Assembly: GCA_002309305.1 (NCBI GenBank)
Contig: DBWR01000020.1
Coordinates: 70,350 to 134,349, forward strand
Length of the DNA: 64,000 bases
Source of the DNA: Treponema sp. UBA1233
GTDB lineage: Bacteria > Spirochaetota > Spirochaetia > Treponematales > Treponemataceae
Direction of reading: 5' to 3'
Part shown: positions 1 through 11,200 of the stretch, piece after piece
Numbering within the stretch: the stretch's first letter is position 1
How the letters are laid out: each line of letters begins with the position of its first letter
The notes under the pieces: generated by a model
Database searches by the model: none
What the model was told of the DNA's origin: nothing
What the model saw: only the letters and a program-made list of their open reading frames with translations
Position numbers and translations under genes: made by a program

Positions 1-3000
1 TGGGAGCTCGTAGATTTTTGAATCTGAATCATAGTTTGTGTGATATGTTATTCCAGGATCATCCCTGTTCTTGTCGAATTTCGTCAAAAGCGGATTTCCA
101 TCGACCTCACCGTTAAAGCTGAATTTCCATGACGTTGCAGTTGAATTTTCCGCAATGTGGTCAGACCAGTTGCCGGCATCCACAATGCTTTCGGCTGAAC
201 TACGATAATTCTGCAATTGTGTGGAATCAGGAATCATCCAGTATGTCTTTGTTACCGAAGAATCTCCGTCCAGAGAAGTTCCCGTCACGTCAACTACGCC
301 TGTAACTGCATCCGTTGAGCTGGGGCTTGTCATTGTGATGGAAGGACCTTCGTTGTCTATGGTAATGGAGCATGTCTGGCTTCTTTCGTTGCCTGCCATA
401 TCCTTTACCGTTATCTGAACGCTCTTTACTCCAGATTTAATTTCTTCAAAAAGATGTGCCTTTGTTACATCAATCAGCTCGCTTTCATAATAGGTATAAG
501 TCAACTGATCTTTGGGGGATTTAACTGTAACTTCTGTTGCAGAGAATTTAATCTCCTTCTTATAGACTGGATTTCCTGAATCGTCTTTTAGGTACAGCTT
601 TTCCGTATCGTCATTGCCATCTTCATCCTGCATGACGGCCGTAACCTTGTCAACATACATTTCAAGAACCGGCACATACAGCTTGAAGTAGCTCTGTTTT
701 CCTCCGCTAATCTTTCCTGAGTTGAGTGAATAATCCACATAGAAATTGGGTTTGGTTTTAATCTGGCTTATTCCTTCAAGTTCAGCTTCATCAGTTCCAA
801 TCGTAACAAGTGTCGTCCAGAGTTTTGGAGATGCAATGTCCTTGTTTACTTCAACAAAGCTGTCCGCACTCAAACCGTAAACATTTCCACCCACACCCGG
901 GTTGGTTTTTGAATAAAGATAATACGGCCTGTCCAGTTCTGTGCCACTGCCAGAAATAAATTCTTTTCCCGCAGAATCCTTTACGTAGAACCAAACTTTC
1001 TTTGGTCCGTCGTCGCCGAGTTTATCCTCATCAAGACGCCAGCTGCCCGTTGAGCTTGCAACAGTGTATCCGGTAGACTCTGAATCACACGATGTCCAGT
1101 CAGAAGGACATGTCTCGCCTATGTGAACCTTAAAGAGCTGGATGCCGTCGTCATCAGTAATTGAACCGCGTAGTTCCTTGCTCTGAAGCCATGAATCTTT
1201 ATCTTCAAGGTCTGTGAATGTGATTATCGGCCTATCCGTGTTCTGGTCAACAATAATCGGCTTTGGTTCCGAATAGCCTGTGTTGCCGGCCTTGTCTGTA
1301 ATCGAAGCCATAAGCCATACAGAAGTTCCATTTGCCAGACTACCGAATGCAGCTGTCGTATCAAGGTTTATGCATTTCCAGTTGTTTCCCTCAATCGTCA
1401 TGCCTTGAGTTGCAGCAACAGATTGCCAGTCATCAATGTTAACCGCACCAGCTGGTGGTTCCTGGGTCCTGTAATAGAGCTGGGGTGGTGTCTCGGGAAG
1501 AGCGTTGGCGCCGTCGGATGCAGTTCCTGGAATGTTGATGATTCCGTTTACTTCAAATTCCCGCGTACTTGTGTTTGCATCCTTTATGTCACTGATGATG
1601 ACAGTCGGAGCATCAAGATCAAGAGTAAGAGCCGCAACTTTCACAGCACTTAGCGTAAGGCCCGCCTTGTCCGTTACGTTTGCATATACACCCGGATTTC
1701 TACCGATTGCATCCAGAACATCATCATTCTTTAGCCAGTGGTTTTCATTGCTAATGTTCAATGTCCAGCTGCGTTTACCGTCTGCATCAGGCGCTCCCAA
1801 AATAATTGAACCGTATGGAGAATCTGGCTCCCCTTCTTTTGATTCCCAAATCTTGTAGTCCTCACTTCCGATGTAGAATTCCAGCTTATCAACTCCACTC
1901 AATACATCTATCGCGTCACCGTTAATCGGGTCAATTTCATTTTCTCCGTTTGTCAAAATCGATATGCTTTGGTATTCAAGCTTTGGTGCGTGCAAGTCGA
2001 CGTTCAGGGAATAGTCATCGTAAACCTGTCCGTCCAATTCAACACTGTCCAGCCTTGCGTTTCCGACCTTATCCACAGCCACAAGACGGAGGATGTTTGT
2101 TCCTTCCTTAAAGCCTGTGAGTATGGCCTCAAAATTAGTGAGGGCAGGAAATGGTTCTTTATCTGTATCTGAAATATTTTTATCAATCGTCATTGTGTAT
2201 GGATTTGCAAGCGGAGCAAAATAACCGTTTCCTTCTCCGCCGGTACAGACCGTCTTATAGTTTTCCGCCGTCAGTTTTGTAATGGATGCCTCATCCTCTT
2301 CCTTGTACAGCTGATAGTAAATCATTTCCACACCGGAACCTTCATCCTCAAAGGCACCGCGGATTTTCATCGTTGTGGCATTTCCCCATGTTTCGGAAGA
2401 ATACTTTCCGCCTGCACCATCGTTCCAGTCACCAATGCGGAATATGCAGTCCTTGTTCTTTGCATCGATTAAGTGCTTTGCAACAGGACCCGCATTATCA
2501 AATTCAACTTCGTATTTCTTTGTAACGGAGTTTCCGGCCTTGTCATACGCCGTGATTGTCATGTCAACATCAATGCCGTCGCGTGCACTAAAGCCGCTGA
2601 ATACCGGAGCAAACTCCCATGAAGGTGTATCAGAAGTATAAGTCTCTGTTACTCCATTGCCTGTAACTCCATTGCCTGTAAGTGTCAGCTCGGTATTTCC
2701 GACAAGATAGTTGTCCGTTGTGTTTCCCTTTATCTTGAACGTATTGTCCGACCTGATGTAATAGGCCCCGTCATAGCTTGCATCGGTCTTTTCCTTTTCT
2801 ACTGAATTGGTGAAGCCGCTGAGGACAATTTCAGGATCAAGGTTTTCTATGTTAAGTGTGGTTGACCTTTCTGTAGTGTCGGCAATATTTTCTGCACTGA
2901 AGGTAACCACGACATTGTAAAGGCCAGGATGATCATTCATATAGGAGATGGCACCGCTGTCCGGCTCCACCGTAACATTCCATGTACCGTCACCAGCATC

Positions 3001-4860
3001 CGTCGTTTTTTCATAAGTGACAGCACGGGGGATGCTAGTCCATGATGTATCCGGTCTTGTTGAATCAGAAACCGTAACAGTGTAAGTAAATGAGCTAAGG
3101 TCTACCGGAGAACTGAACGTTCCGTCAAATTTATATTTGTCAACGCTATAGGCATTCAGGTTTGTGACGGAATTGGTATTGCGGTTAATGATTTCTGTAT
3201 CTTCTTCCCTTTGTGCGCCTATGTTTATCTTGGCGGCATGTGCGTTGATGCTTGCAACAAAACCGTAGCCGTTCAAAGAATAATTACCTATAGGCTGACC
3301 GTTGATGTCATTTCCCACAGCGATGAACTTCCATTTTGAGGCATTGGACATTCCTTCGTAATCAGAGAAATTCAGGGCAATGGTTTTTGCAACAGAGTCC
3401 GCGTTGTCTCCATTTGAAGTTGGAGTAAACTTTGATTCAGGCAATACAGGAGGATCATCTGCTGTAGGGTTGTCTTTTCCCTTATAGACTTTAGGATTCC
3501 ATGTAAACACAAGCTGACGTTCACTTTCACCATCCATCCAGCGACTGTGTTCAGAGTCCCACTTGGCGACATAGATGCTTACGCTTGGTACGTCAATCTT
3601 GGTTTGATCAAGTCCTGCAACTACTGAAAAATTGAGAGGGGTTCCACCGTAGTATTTAAAGTATCCTTCCGATGTATGGTTTTTGTCGTTTTCGGCAACA
3701 TCCTCAGGATTCAGCTTTTCAAGTCCGCTGACAGTAAAGGTCGGATAGTTTGCGGGGTTCATGGAGAAATTCAATGTCTTCTCTTTTCTATCTGATGAAA
3801 GATCCCCTGTTTCGGCAAGGGCAGTACGAGGAGTTGAAACTGACGGTACCGCACTTTGAACACGAGCATCTGAAAGCCATTGCAAAACCTGATCATCGTT
3901 TGCATAACTGTCATCCAGTCCATTAAGGAGTTCCTGAATGTTCTTTACGGAGAAAGCACTGTAGCCAATAATATTTCCGTTTATCAGGTTCAAAAGTTCA
4001 TTGGTTCCGCGGTAATAATTTGTTGTCGCATTACCGTCTCCGGTTCCAATGTTGGAAGAAGGATTGTTGAATACCCTTGCCCTGTCGTAGGCTGTTACAG
4101 TAAAGTAGAATTGTTTTGCACCCTGGCCTAGGTCATCGCCATAGAGTTTCCGATATATTTTGTCACGCTTCTTTACAAGTTCTTCGCTGTCATCTTCAAT
4201 AGTGTCGTAGAGCTTGGCAATGATGAGGGGGTTTGCGTTTGACATGTCGGTTATGTCGTCAAATGTGGTGTCTTCCAGATTGTCAAAGCTAATCTTGTTT
4301 CCATTTTCATCATAGAAGGTTACGACCAGTTTGTCGATTCTATTTTCCGTGGCTTCTGCAAAGGTTCCTTCTATTGAAACACTGCGTCCATATTCCTTTG
4401 GATTGTTGGTCCCATAGGAAGTCGGCTTTGTAAGTATCATGACAGGAGCGGTGTTGTCTATTTCTATTGATTGTGTGTATGTACCTGATGAACGGCCTTC
4501 GGTATCTTTTGCAACCGCATAGAAAACATAGGGACCGTCCTTTACGTCCTGAGTACTGGGGTCAATAGTGAGCGACCATTTTCTATCCCCTGCCTTTACG
4601 TCCACAGTGGCAAGCTTGGCCTTTTCCATTGTGTGGGTGCCGGTCCTCTCGTAGTACACATCCACGGAACTGACGTTGGTATCGTCGTCACAGTCTCCGG
4701 CAAGCACAAAACTGCCGCACACAACGGAACCGGCCGGCGGATATGTGATGGTAACTGTAGGCGGCACAGTATCGATGGCCTCCCCAAGACCCACCTTACA
4801 TGAAAATCCGAGCAAAGAAGTCAGAACAATTGCCAGAGAAACAAACTTACCCTTCCACAT
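1..4860 (-). CDS. Giant Ig-like repeat lipoprotein, paralogue 1 (3' end outside window)
   Basis: An open leftward frame of 1620 codons starts at ATG 4860 and runs off the left edge. The start follows GAGGTGTGTT, the same ribosome-binding context as in the two paralogues at 5227-14775 and 16058-25540. The N-terminus MWKGKFVSLAIVLTSLLGFS followed by Cys looks like a lipoprotein signal with a relaxed spirochaetal lipobox; the next residues (KVGLGEA, then DTVPPTVTITYPPAGS) are shared with the paralogues. The body is a string of Ig-like domains with recurring TPP, GTxxDE and DxAGN-type motifs. It probably sits on the cell surface or in the periplasm as an adhesin or scaffold; that role is inferred. 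A sigma-28-like promoter and a long leader lie upstream. The missing 3' part should hold the variable C-terminal region. Confidence 0.85.
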   Translation of the reverse strand, partial: MWKGKFVSLAIVLTSLLGFSCKVGLGEAIDTVPPTVTITYPPAGSVVCGSFVLAGDCDDDTNVSSVDVYYERTGTHTMEKAKLATVDVKAGDRKWSLTIDPSTQDVKDGPYVFYAVAKDTEGRSSGTYTQSIEIDNTAPVMILTKPTSYGTNNPKEYGRSVSIEGTFAEATENRIDKLVVTFYDENGNKISFDNLEDTTFDDITDMSNANPLIIAKLYDTIEDDSEELVKKRDKIYRKLYGDDLGQGAKQFYFTVTAYDRARVFNNPSSNIGTGDGNATTNYYRGTNELLNLINGNIIGYSAFSVKNIQELLNGLDDSYANDDQVLQWLSDARVQSAVPSVSTPRTALAETGDLSSDRKEKTLNFSMNPANYPTFTVSGLEKLNPEDVAENDKNHTSEGYFKYYGGTPLNFSVVAGLDQTKIDVPSVSIYVAKWDSEHSRWMDGESERQLVFTWNPKVYKGKDNPTADDPPVLPESKFTPTSNGDNADSVAKTIALNFSDYEGMSNASKWKFIAVGNDINGQPIGNYSLNGYGFVASINAHAAKINIGAQREEDTEIINRNTNSVTNLNAYSVDKYKFDGTFSSPVDLSSFTYTVTVSDSTRPDTSWTSIPRAVTYEKTTDAGDGTWNVTVEPDSGAISYMNDHPGLYNVVVTFSAENIADTTERSTTLNIENLDPEIVLSGFTNSVEKEKTDASYDGAYYIRSDNTFKIKGNTTDNYLVGNTELTLTGNGVTGNGVTETYTSDTPSWEFAPVFSGFSARDGIDVDMTITAYDKAGNSVTKKYEVEFDNAGPVAKHLIDAKNKDCIFRIGDWNDGAGGKYSSETWGNATTMKIRGAFEDEGSGVEMIYYQLYKEEDEASITKLTAENYKTVCTGGEGNGYFAPLANPYTMTIDKNISDTDKEPFPALTNFEAILTGFKEGTNILRLVAVDKVGNARLDSVELDGQVYDDYSLNVDLHAPKLEYQSISILTNGENEIDPINGDAIDVLSGVDKLEFYIGSEDYKIWESKEGEPDSPYGSIILGAPDADGKRSWTLNISNENHWLKNDDVLDAIGRNPGVYANVTDKAGLTLSAVKVAALTLDLDAPTVIISDIKDANTSTREFEVNGIINIPGTASDGANALPETPPQLYYRTQEPPAGAVNIDDWQSVAATQGMTIEGNNWKCINLDTTAAFGSLANGTSVWLMASITDKAGNTGYSEPKPIIVDQNTDRPIITFTDLEDKDSWLQSKELRGSITDDDGIQLFKVHIGETCPSDWTSCDSESTGYTVASSTGSWRLDEDKLGDDGPKKVWFYVKDSAGKEFISGSGTELDRPYYLYSKTNPGVGGNVYGLSADSFVEVNKDIASPKLWTTLVTIGTDEAELEGISQIKTKPNFYVDYSLNSGKISGGKQSYFKLYVPVLEMYVDKVTAVMQDEDGNDDTEKLYLKDDSGNPVYKKEIKFSATEVTVKSPKDQLTYTYYESELIDVTKAHLFEEIKSGVKSVQITVKDMAGNERSQTCSITIDNEGPSITMTSPSSTDAVTGVVDVTGTSLDGDSSVTKTYWMIPDSTQLQNYRSSAESIVDAGNWSDHIAENSTATSWKFSFNGEVDGNPLLTKFDKNRDDPGITYHTNYDSDSKIYELP

Positions 4861-5126
4861 AACACACCTCGCAAAACAAAAAGCCACACGAAATTCAACC
4901 ATAATGCAAGTTGAATTCATGCTTGTTTCTTTCCCCTGCCACCCATTGAGTAATCTATTAATTTTCTTGATTTACTTAAAAAATTGAACTCTATTTTCTA
5001 TAATGATGTTGAAGAATTATCATGTCCTTCATTTTGTAGCCCACTCTACCTGTAAATTTAACACAAAATCTCCAATATGTCAACAAAGACAGTATAAAAA
5101 TAGAATTCCATCTCTCCATTTTCACA
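4861..5126 (-). promoter_or_regulatory. Conserved long 5' leader of paralogue 1, with inverted repeat
   Basis: About 260 nt separate the sigma-28-like promoter from the start codon. No gene is seen here. Blocks match the leader at 14776-15066: the inverted repeat ATTCAAC-N10-GTTGAAT (4893-4916; counterpart 14833-14856), a stretch reading CTCAATGGGTGG on the minus strand, and an AT-rich block containing TATAGAA. Conservation between two paralogues points to a functional mRNA leader or operator, not filler. The inverted repeat could be an operator or an RNA hairpin near the start codon. Confidence 0.55.
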
Positions 5127-5153
5127 TTATCGGCACTCTTTTGTCCCTTTTCA
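5127..5153 (-). promoter_or_regulatory. Sigma-28-like promoter of paralogue 1
   Basis: On the minus strand the -10 element is a perfect GCCGATAA (5127-5134). It is preceded at 15 nt by TGAA, one mismatch from the FliA -35 core TAAA. The same architecture precedes flgM, paralogue 2 and the 2171-aa gene. The predicted transcript has a leader of about 260 nt. Confidence 0.65.
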
Positions 5154-5168
5154 ATTAAAAAAATGGAC

Positions 5169-5206
5169 AAAAAAAAATCCCCACCCCATCGTGTGACGGA
5201 GCGGGG
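5169..5206 (-). terminator. Rho-independent terminator of paralogue 2
   Basis: On the minus strand CCCCGCTCC pairs with GGGGTGGGG (two G-U pairs) around a loop of about 10 nt, followed by a T tract (A run 5169-5177 on the plus strand). It lies just after the stop at 5227. A near-identical terminator follows paralogue 3. Confidence 0.8.
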
Positions 5207-5226
5207 AGATTGTTGAGGCAGAGAGA

Positions 5227-8200
5227 TTACCTCATCTGGGCGGTTTCAAGACATGAACCGGTTGCCGTAGAGATTTGGTATCCCAGAACACCGTTTGCCG
5301 TGCCGTTACCAAAAGTCTTACTCCAGTTGGTTGAGTCGTAACCGTTCAAGCTACCACCCCTGGTACTGGTTCCTGCCGTAGAATTCTTAAGGACACCCGC
5401 ATTCTTCCATACGCCGATGTTAACCTTGTCTTCGCGGTTAGTTGTCATGCGGCTTGGAGAAGGAACTACTGTTACCTCCCATGCACCCGTAAAGAGTTCG
5501 TCTTCATCTGCACCAGCAGCTGTCTGATCAAAGCCTTCAGCCTTGTCTACAAGATAGGCATACTTTGGCATTTTGATGGCAGAAGTATAATAACCGATAT
5601 ATGGTATGCTATTTCCATTTGAGCTGACTGCTACATCCAGAGTCAAATGTTCACCTACAGAACCAGAGGAATCAACTGTGCAAGTTACAGGGTCGCTTGT
5701 GTAAGTATCAAGATAGGCATACTTAACATCACTGTTACCGGCATAAGCGGCAATGTGCAAGTGGTTGTTTTTGTCCGCAACAATGTGGCAGTATTCTCCA
5801 CCTTCCTCAAATACAGGTACAGGTGTTGACCAGCTGGCAGCCGTTGCATTGCCCTTTAAGCTTGCCCAGCTTGCAATTGGATCCACTATATAGCTGAACT
5901 TACAGTTATTGTCTTCGCTGTCGAACCATACGACACAGACAACATCTTTTCCGGCAGCATTTTTAACGACGGCAACATCAACATACTGACCAGCACCACG
6001 ACCAGAAATACCAGCAACAGTTGTATTTGTATTGGCACCAGATTTAAATGTTGCACCATCTTGTCCATTCGCAATAACCTGGCAGTTGTTCGTATTATAA
6101 TATGATGCACCGCCACTGGTATACTGATCCTGGAAACCACCTGTATTTCCTGTAGTCGTTCCAGAGAAAGTACCTGCCCTAAAGCGGATCTGGTTACAGA
6201 GGGCATCATAGTAAACCAAATACAAATTAGTAGAACTATTTGTAGTATTTACAGTTGAAGCAAATTCCGGAGACAGGAATCTGTACTTCATAAGAGAATA
6301 ATCCAAACCGTTAGTACCAGTCTTAAGACCTATTTCTTCAAGACGAAGTGCATGGAAATCTCCAGAAGAATTTTCGTTTAATGTACCTGCAGTACTATGC
6401 AATCCAGGCCCCCAACGGCTTGTATAGAGGTCCCACTTGTCAACAGAACCACTGCTATTTGTGTCACCGCCAGAGACAACTGAATAAGTATAGCCAAGAT
6501 CATCAACATGGAAGCCTACACAAGGACCTGCAAAAGTATCCCAGTCGCCTGCCCAATAGAATGAAGAGTAATTATCGTTGTAAGTTGTATTACCGTATTT
6601 TTTATTCACATAACCACCCATACTGTAGTACAAACCACCATTTGCAAAAGCATAATTCAACATTCCGGTCTTTTGGTTTACTTCCATATTAATGCCGGTT
6701 GAAAGACCGTTTATAGGAACTGCGGCACGGTCATTGAATTCCCAAACGTCAAACACAATGTCATCAGTCTGGTTGTTGTTTGTGTCGCCGTTACCCTGAC
6801 GATTGTACCAGTTTGCATAGGCCCTTCCAGGTGCGGTAGCTGCTCCCTTGGCATCGTTGTTGTTTATGTTGTTTACAATCTTCTTGCCGTTTACGGTGAG
6901 GTTCAATTCTCCAGAAGAAAGTTGAGCCACATTAAACACAAGCTGACCGGCAGTGGCATTGTTTATCTTGAGTGTTCCAGTACCGTTTACAGTAAAGGTC
7001 TTTGTTCCGCTGGTAATGGTTGCAGAACTGTGATTGATGTTGAATCCATACAGAGTGACATCCTCAGAAGCTGTTGTCTTCATATTAATGCCTGAACCTG
7101 CATTTGAAACCACAGACTGTACGGGATAATGTCCCAATGCTGTTCTGTTGTAAACGGACCAGTTCATCTTCTTGTTCTTGGCAAGACCTGTGTAAACCTT
7201 GTATACATACGGAACAATGTCCATCTTATAGTATCCGGTTGGTGTGTCTTTTGTCGTCTGGGTTGTACCAGGTACACTCGGGTTATGAGTTGCCTCACCC
7301 GGTTTGTCCTGGGCAATTGTCGTGAGCTTTTCATTTTCGGCTACAACACCTTCGATTTTTGCAGTGTCGATGTCAAGCTCCCAAGTTACAGTGTGTCCTT
7401 CCTGAGTCAAGCCGCTGTCCGTCAAAATCTTGAACTGCCATCCGTCGCTGTCGATGTTTCCACCGGGAGTACCGCTAGTCGCTCCGTTTATGACAGTCCA
7501 CTTTGCTTCTTCTGTGGCTGCATTTGACTGTGGATTATATGTTGCAAGAACTACACTAGCTCCCTTTGTTCCGCCGTTCAGCTTGAGTGAAGTCAGGGCA
7601 AAACTGATTGAATAAAGCTTGGTTTCGTCATAGCTCTTTCCAAGGATGCGGATTTTTCCTGATACCTTTGGATCGTCTGCTCCATAAGCTGTCTTGACGT
7701 CATCGCTTAGTTCACCTTCAAGTTCGATGTGTCCCTTGAGTTCGGAAACTTCATTTGCGTTTTCTGAGCCGTAGATGGAGTTGTCGTTGAGCGAGTTCCA
7801 GTAGAATGTGTCAATCTTGCTTGTTGGCGGAGTGTTGTCCACCTGGTCAACTTCAAGGTTGGTTACAAGCAGGGTACAGTTCTGTGATGTTGAGCCCTGC
7901 TGCAATTCTTCTGTTGAATCCCAGAATGTCAGTCCCAGTTTTTTGCCTGTACCGTCATCACCGAGGTTTGCCTTTGGAATCTGATATGCCAGAACCTTGT
8001 TTCCATCGGCAGGTGCAAAGCTGAATACGTTTGCGGCCGCAATTGCAGAAGCTGATGTTCCTGCTGTACTTGTGATTGCGTTGGTATTTGCCGCGCCAAG
8101 CTTATAGTAAAGGGCTATGTTTCCGTTTCCACCCACGATTTCAGGCACAACTGCAAGCTTATCCTTTATTACAAATGCCTTGTTGTAACCGAAGTCACTT

Positions 8201-11200
8201 GAGCTTGTGTCCAGTTCGTACTTGGAAGCACTGTCTCCAGTAGCCCCGATAATGCTGTATGTATTGAATTCTGTCTCACCATACTTGCTGTCACCGTTCA
8301 AGTCGGTTCCGAGGTAAAGTTTTGCAACACGAGGAGCATTGTTCTGTACGCTTGTGTTGAATTCCCTGCATGAAACATTGCCCGCCTTGTCGAATGCGAG
8401 GATGACCAGCTTTACAGGACCATCAGGCATGTTGCTTGAGTGAATGGTTCCATCCCATGAATACAGGGATCCAAGTTTGCTTACGGTTTCCGGCATCTTG
8501 TCGCCGTCATCGGCTGTAAGAACAAATGGATTTTCCCTCTTACCGTTGTCGGCAATCTTTTCCGTGCTCTGGTTATCGATTACCTGACCATATGGGAAGC
8601 CTGCTGTTGTAGAAGTTGCCGTTGTTATACCGGTGTCTGAATCAAGCGTGATGGTTCCGTTATTTGCTTTGGCGGTAATTTTCTTATAAATGCCACCAAT
8701 CCTGATAAGGCCACCAACCTGAATGTTCTGGTTTCCTGTAATGGCAGAAGCGTTAGTTGGAGTAAAGGTATGTCCCTGTACGGTTCCAGCAACATTTACA
8801 CCATACATGCTGAAGCTTTCTCCATCCTGTTCGACTGTAAATGTCTGCAGCCCTGAAAGTGTCACCTTTGGATTACTTGTTACCATCGGGTTGATCAATA
8901 CTTCCTGGCTCATACCAGTTCCCTTGCGCACGAAGTAGAAGAACACGCGCTCAAATCCTGAACCAGCTTCCTCTACGTCACCGGAGATGGTGTAGACGTA
9001 ATCCTTTTCCGCTATGACAGAACCGTTTGCAAGCAGGTCGCCATTACCCTTGAGGCTGCCCTCGATAAATGCAGGTGCTTCGTTGTCTATGTTGAATGAA
9101 TACTTGTTTGTCGTTATGTGCTTTCCGGAACCTTCTGTATCCGTTACGGCAACCGTATAAGAGGCAGTATTTCCGCTGGTATCCATTGGAATCCACAGAA
9201 TGCGCTTCTTTTTTCCACCTTCATCATATGCAGCAGTAAGGTAATAGCTGGAAGAAGACATCAGCTCTCCGTTCTTATCCTTTACGTCAACTTTTTCAAG
9301 GCTTGATTCATCAGTCATTTCAACAGTCAGATACCATTGTCCCTTGATGAACATGTCGGCTACATAGGCGTTGTTTGCAGTTGGAGTTGCGGCCTTCAAG
9401 CTATTGGCACTTGGACTTACACCTTCATACTGCCTGATTGAAGCATTCTGAATTGGAGCGTTTGCATCAATATGGATTGCTACAGGGTCACTCCATACAC
9501 CAATCTTACCGTTTGCATTTATACCGCACGCACGAATCCAAATGTTTGTTGTAGTTTCTCCAGCCGGATTCATCTTTTCGTCAGAATTGAGGTTTATGTA
9601 CCATGAAGATCCGCTACCCTCTGCTTCAATACCCCACCATGCGGCTTTGTCTTCTTCGCTGTCAAATCCTTCGAGTACGGAATATGTACTGCCGGCTGCT
9701 CTGCGTGCTGCAAGGGCCTGATCCGCATTCATGACTGGAAGCATGTACTTGTTCTTTGCAACATACGGATCGCTTCCATTTGTGTTAACAGTTGAATAGC
9801 TGTCGAAGCTGTCTGTATCTGTTGCAATCTGCAGGTATACGGCATCCGGATTTGTTGTGCCGGACGGAATCTGTACGTTTCCTGTTACGAGAATGGTTCC
9901 ACCGAGTACTGCATAATCCAGACCAGCACCATAGTTTGCTGATGTAGGATATGTTATTGTTGTCCTTGGTCTGTCGGCATCTGGGTTGTGCTTTATTGAG
10001 AATTTTTGAATCGTATAGTTGCCAACTGAGTCAACACTCTTTATGTACAGGGGCAGTGTGTATACGTAGTTTGTATAATCCGTGTAGTATGTGTTGCCGT
10101 CTGTATTAGCCTTGTCGAATCTGGTCAAAAGCGGGTTGCTGCCGGCTTCTCCGTCAAACCTGAACTTCCATGATGTAGCTGTCGTATCATCAGCCCTGAT
10201 GTTTGACCAAAGTGCGTCATTTACGGAAGAGGCAAGTACATCATCTTCCCATCCTCTTTGTGTTGAGGTCGGTATCATCCAATATGTTTCATCTACAGAA
10301 GCATTGCCGTCAATTGAAGTTCCTGAAACATCTACGATTCCTGTTACTTCATCCGTTGACTTTGGACTTATCAAGTTTACCGTTGGTCCCTTATTGTCTA
10401 CGGTAAGGGTACATGTCTGAACCTTTTCATTTCCAGCCTGATCCTTTATGGTTATCTGTACGCTCTTTACGCCTGACTTTGCTTTAGGAAGAGAACTGAC
10501 ATCTATAACCTCACCGCGATAATATGTGTAAATAAGACTATCATCATCACGTTCGATTGTTACTGGAGTTCCACCAGGTGTTCCATCCACCGTTACCTTT
10601 TCAAGAACAACGGTCGGTTTGGGTCCGCCATTTATTGTATATGAATTCGTTTCTACCCTGTTCTCTTCATCCAGAATCTGGGCTGTCACAGTATCAACAA
10701 ATTCTTCGTATACCGGAACATAGATGACAAAGTGGTTCTGCTTGCCACCAACTATCTTGCTTGAGTTAAGCTGGTTGGCACCCCTGTCCTGCTTCAGAAG
10801 ATCTATGTCCTTAAGTCCTCCAGGATTTGTCGTTGCGTTGTATGGGTCGCTGTTTTCTCCAATGGCAACAAGTGTGGTCCAGAGCTTTGGCTGTGTGGTG
10901 TCTTTCTTTACCTCAACAAATGTTGTCGCACTATGACCGTATACTCCCTGACTTACTCCGGTATCAGTTGAATACTGGTAATACGGTTTGTTGATTGCAT
11001 TTCCACGGCTTGAGATAAAGACTGTTCCCTCGGTATCCTTTACATAGAACCACAGACGCTTAGTTCCATCTTCACCGGCATCAAATGACCAGCTTCCAGA
11101 TGATGTTGCCACTGGCGGATATCCGCTTGTTACGTTTGATGAATTCAACTGCCAGTCATTTGGACAAGTATTTCCAACAAAGACCCTGAATTCCTCAATT

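Noticed and set aside
1221..1240. TTATCGGC inside paralogue 1 as a further sigma-28 site
   Set aside because: It lies in the middle of a coding region with no -35 partner and no gene start nearby.
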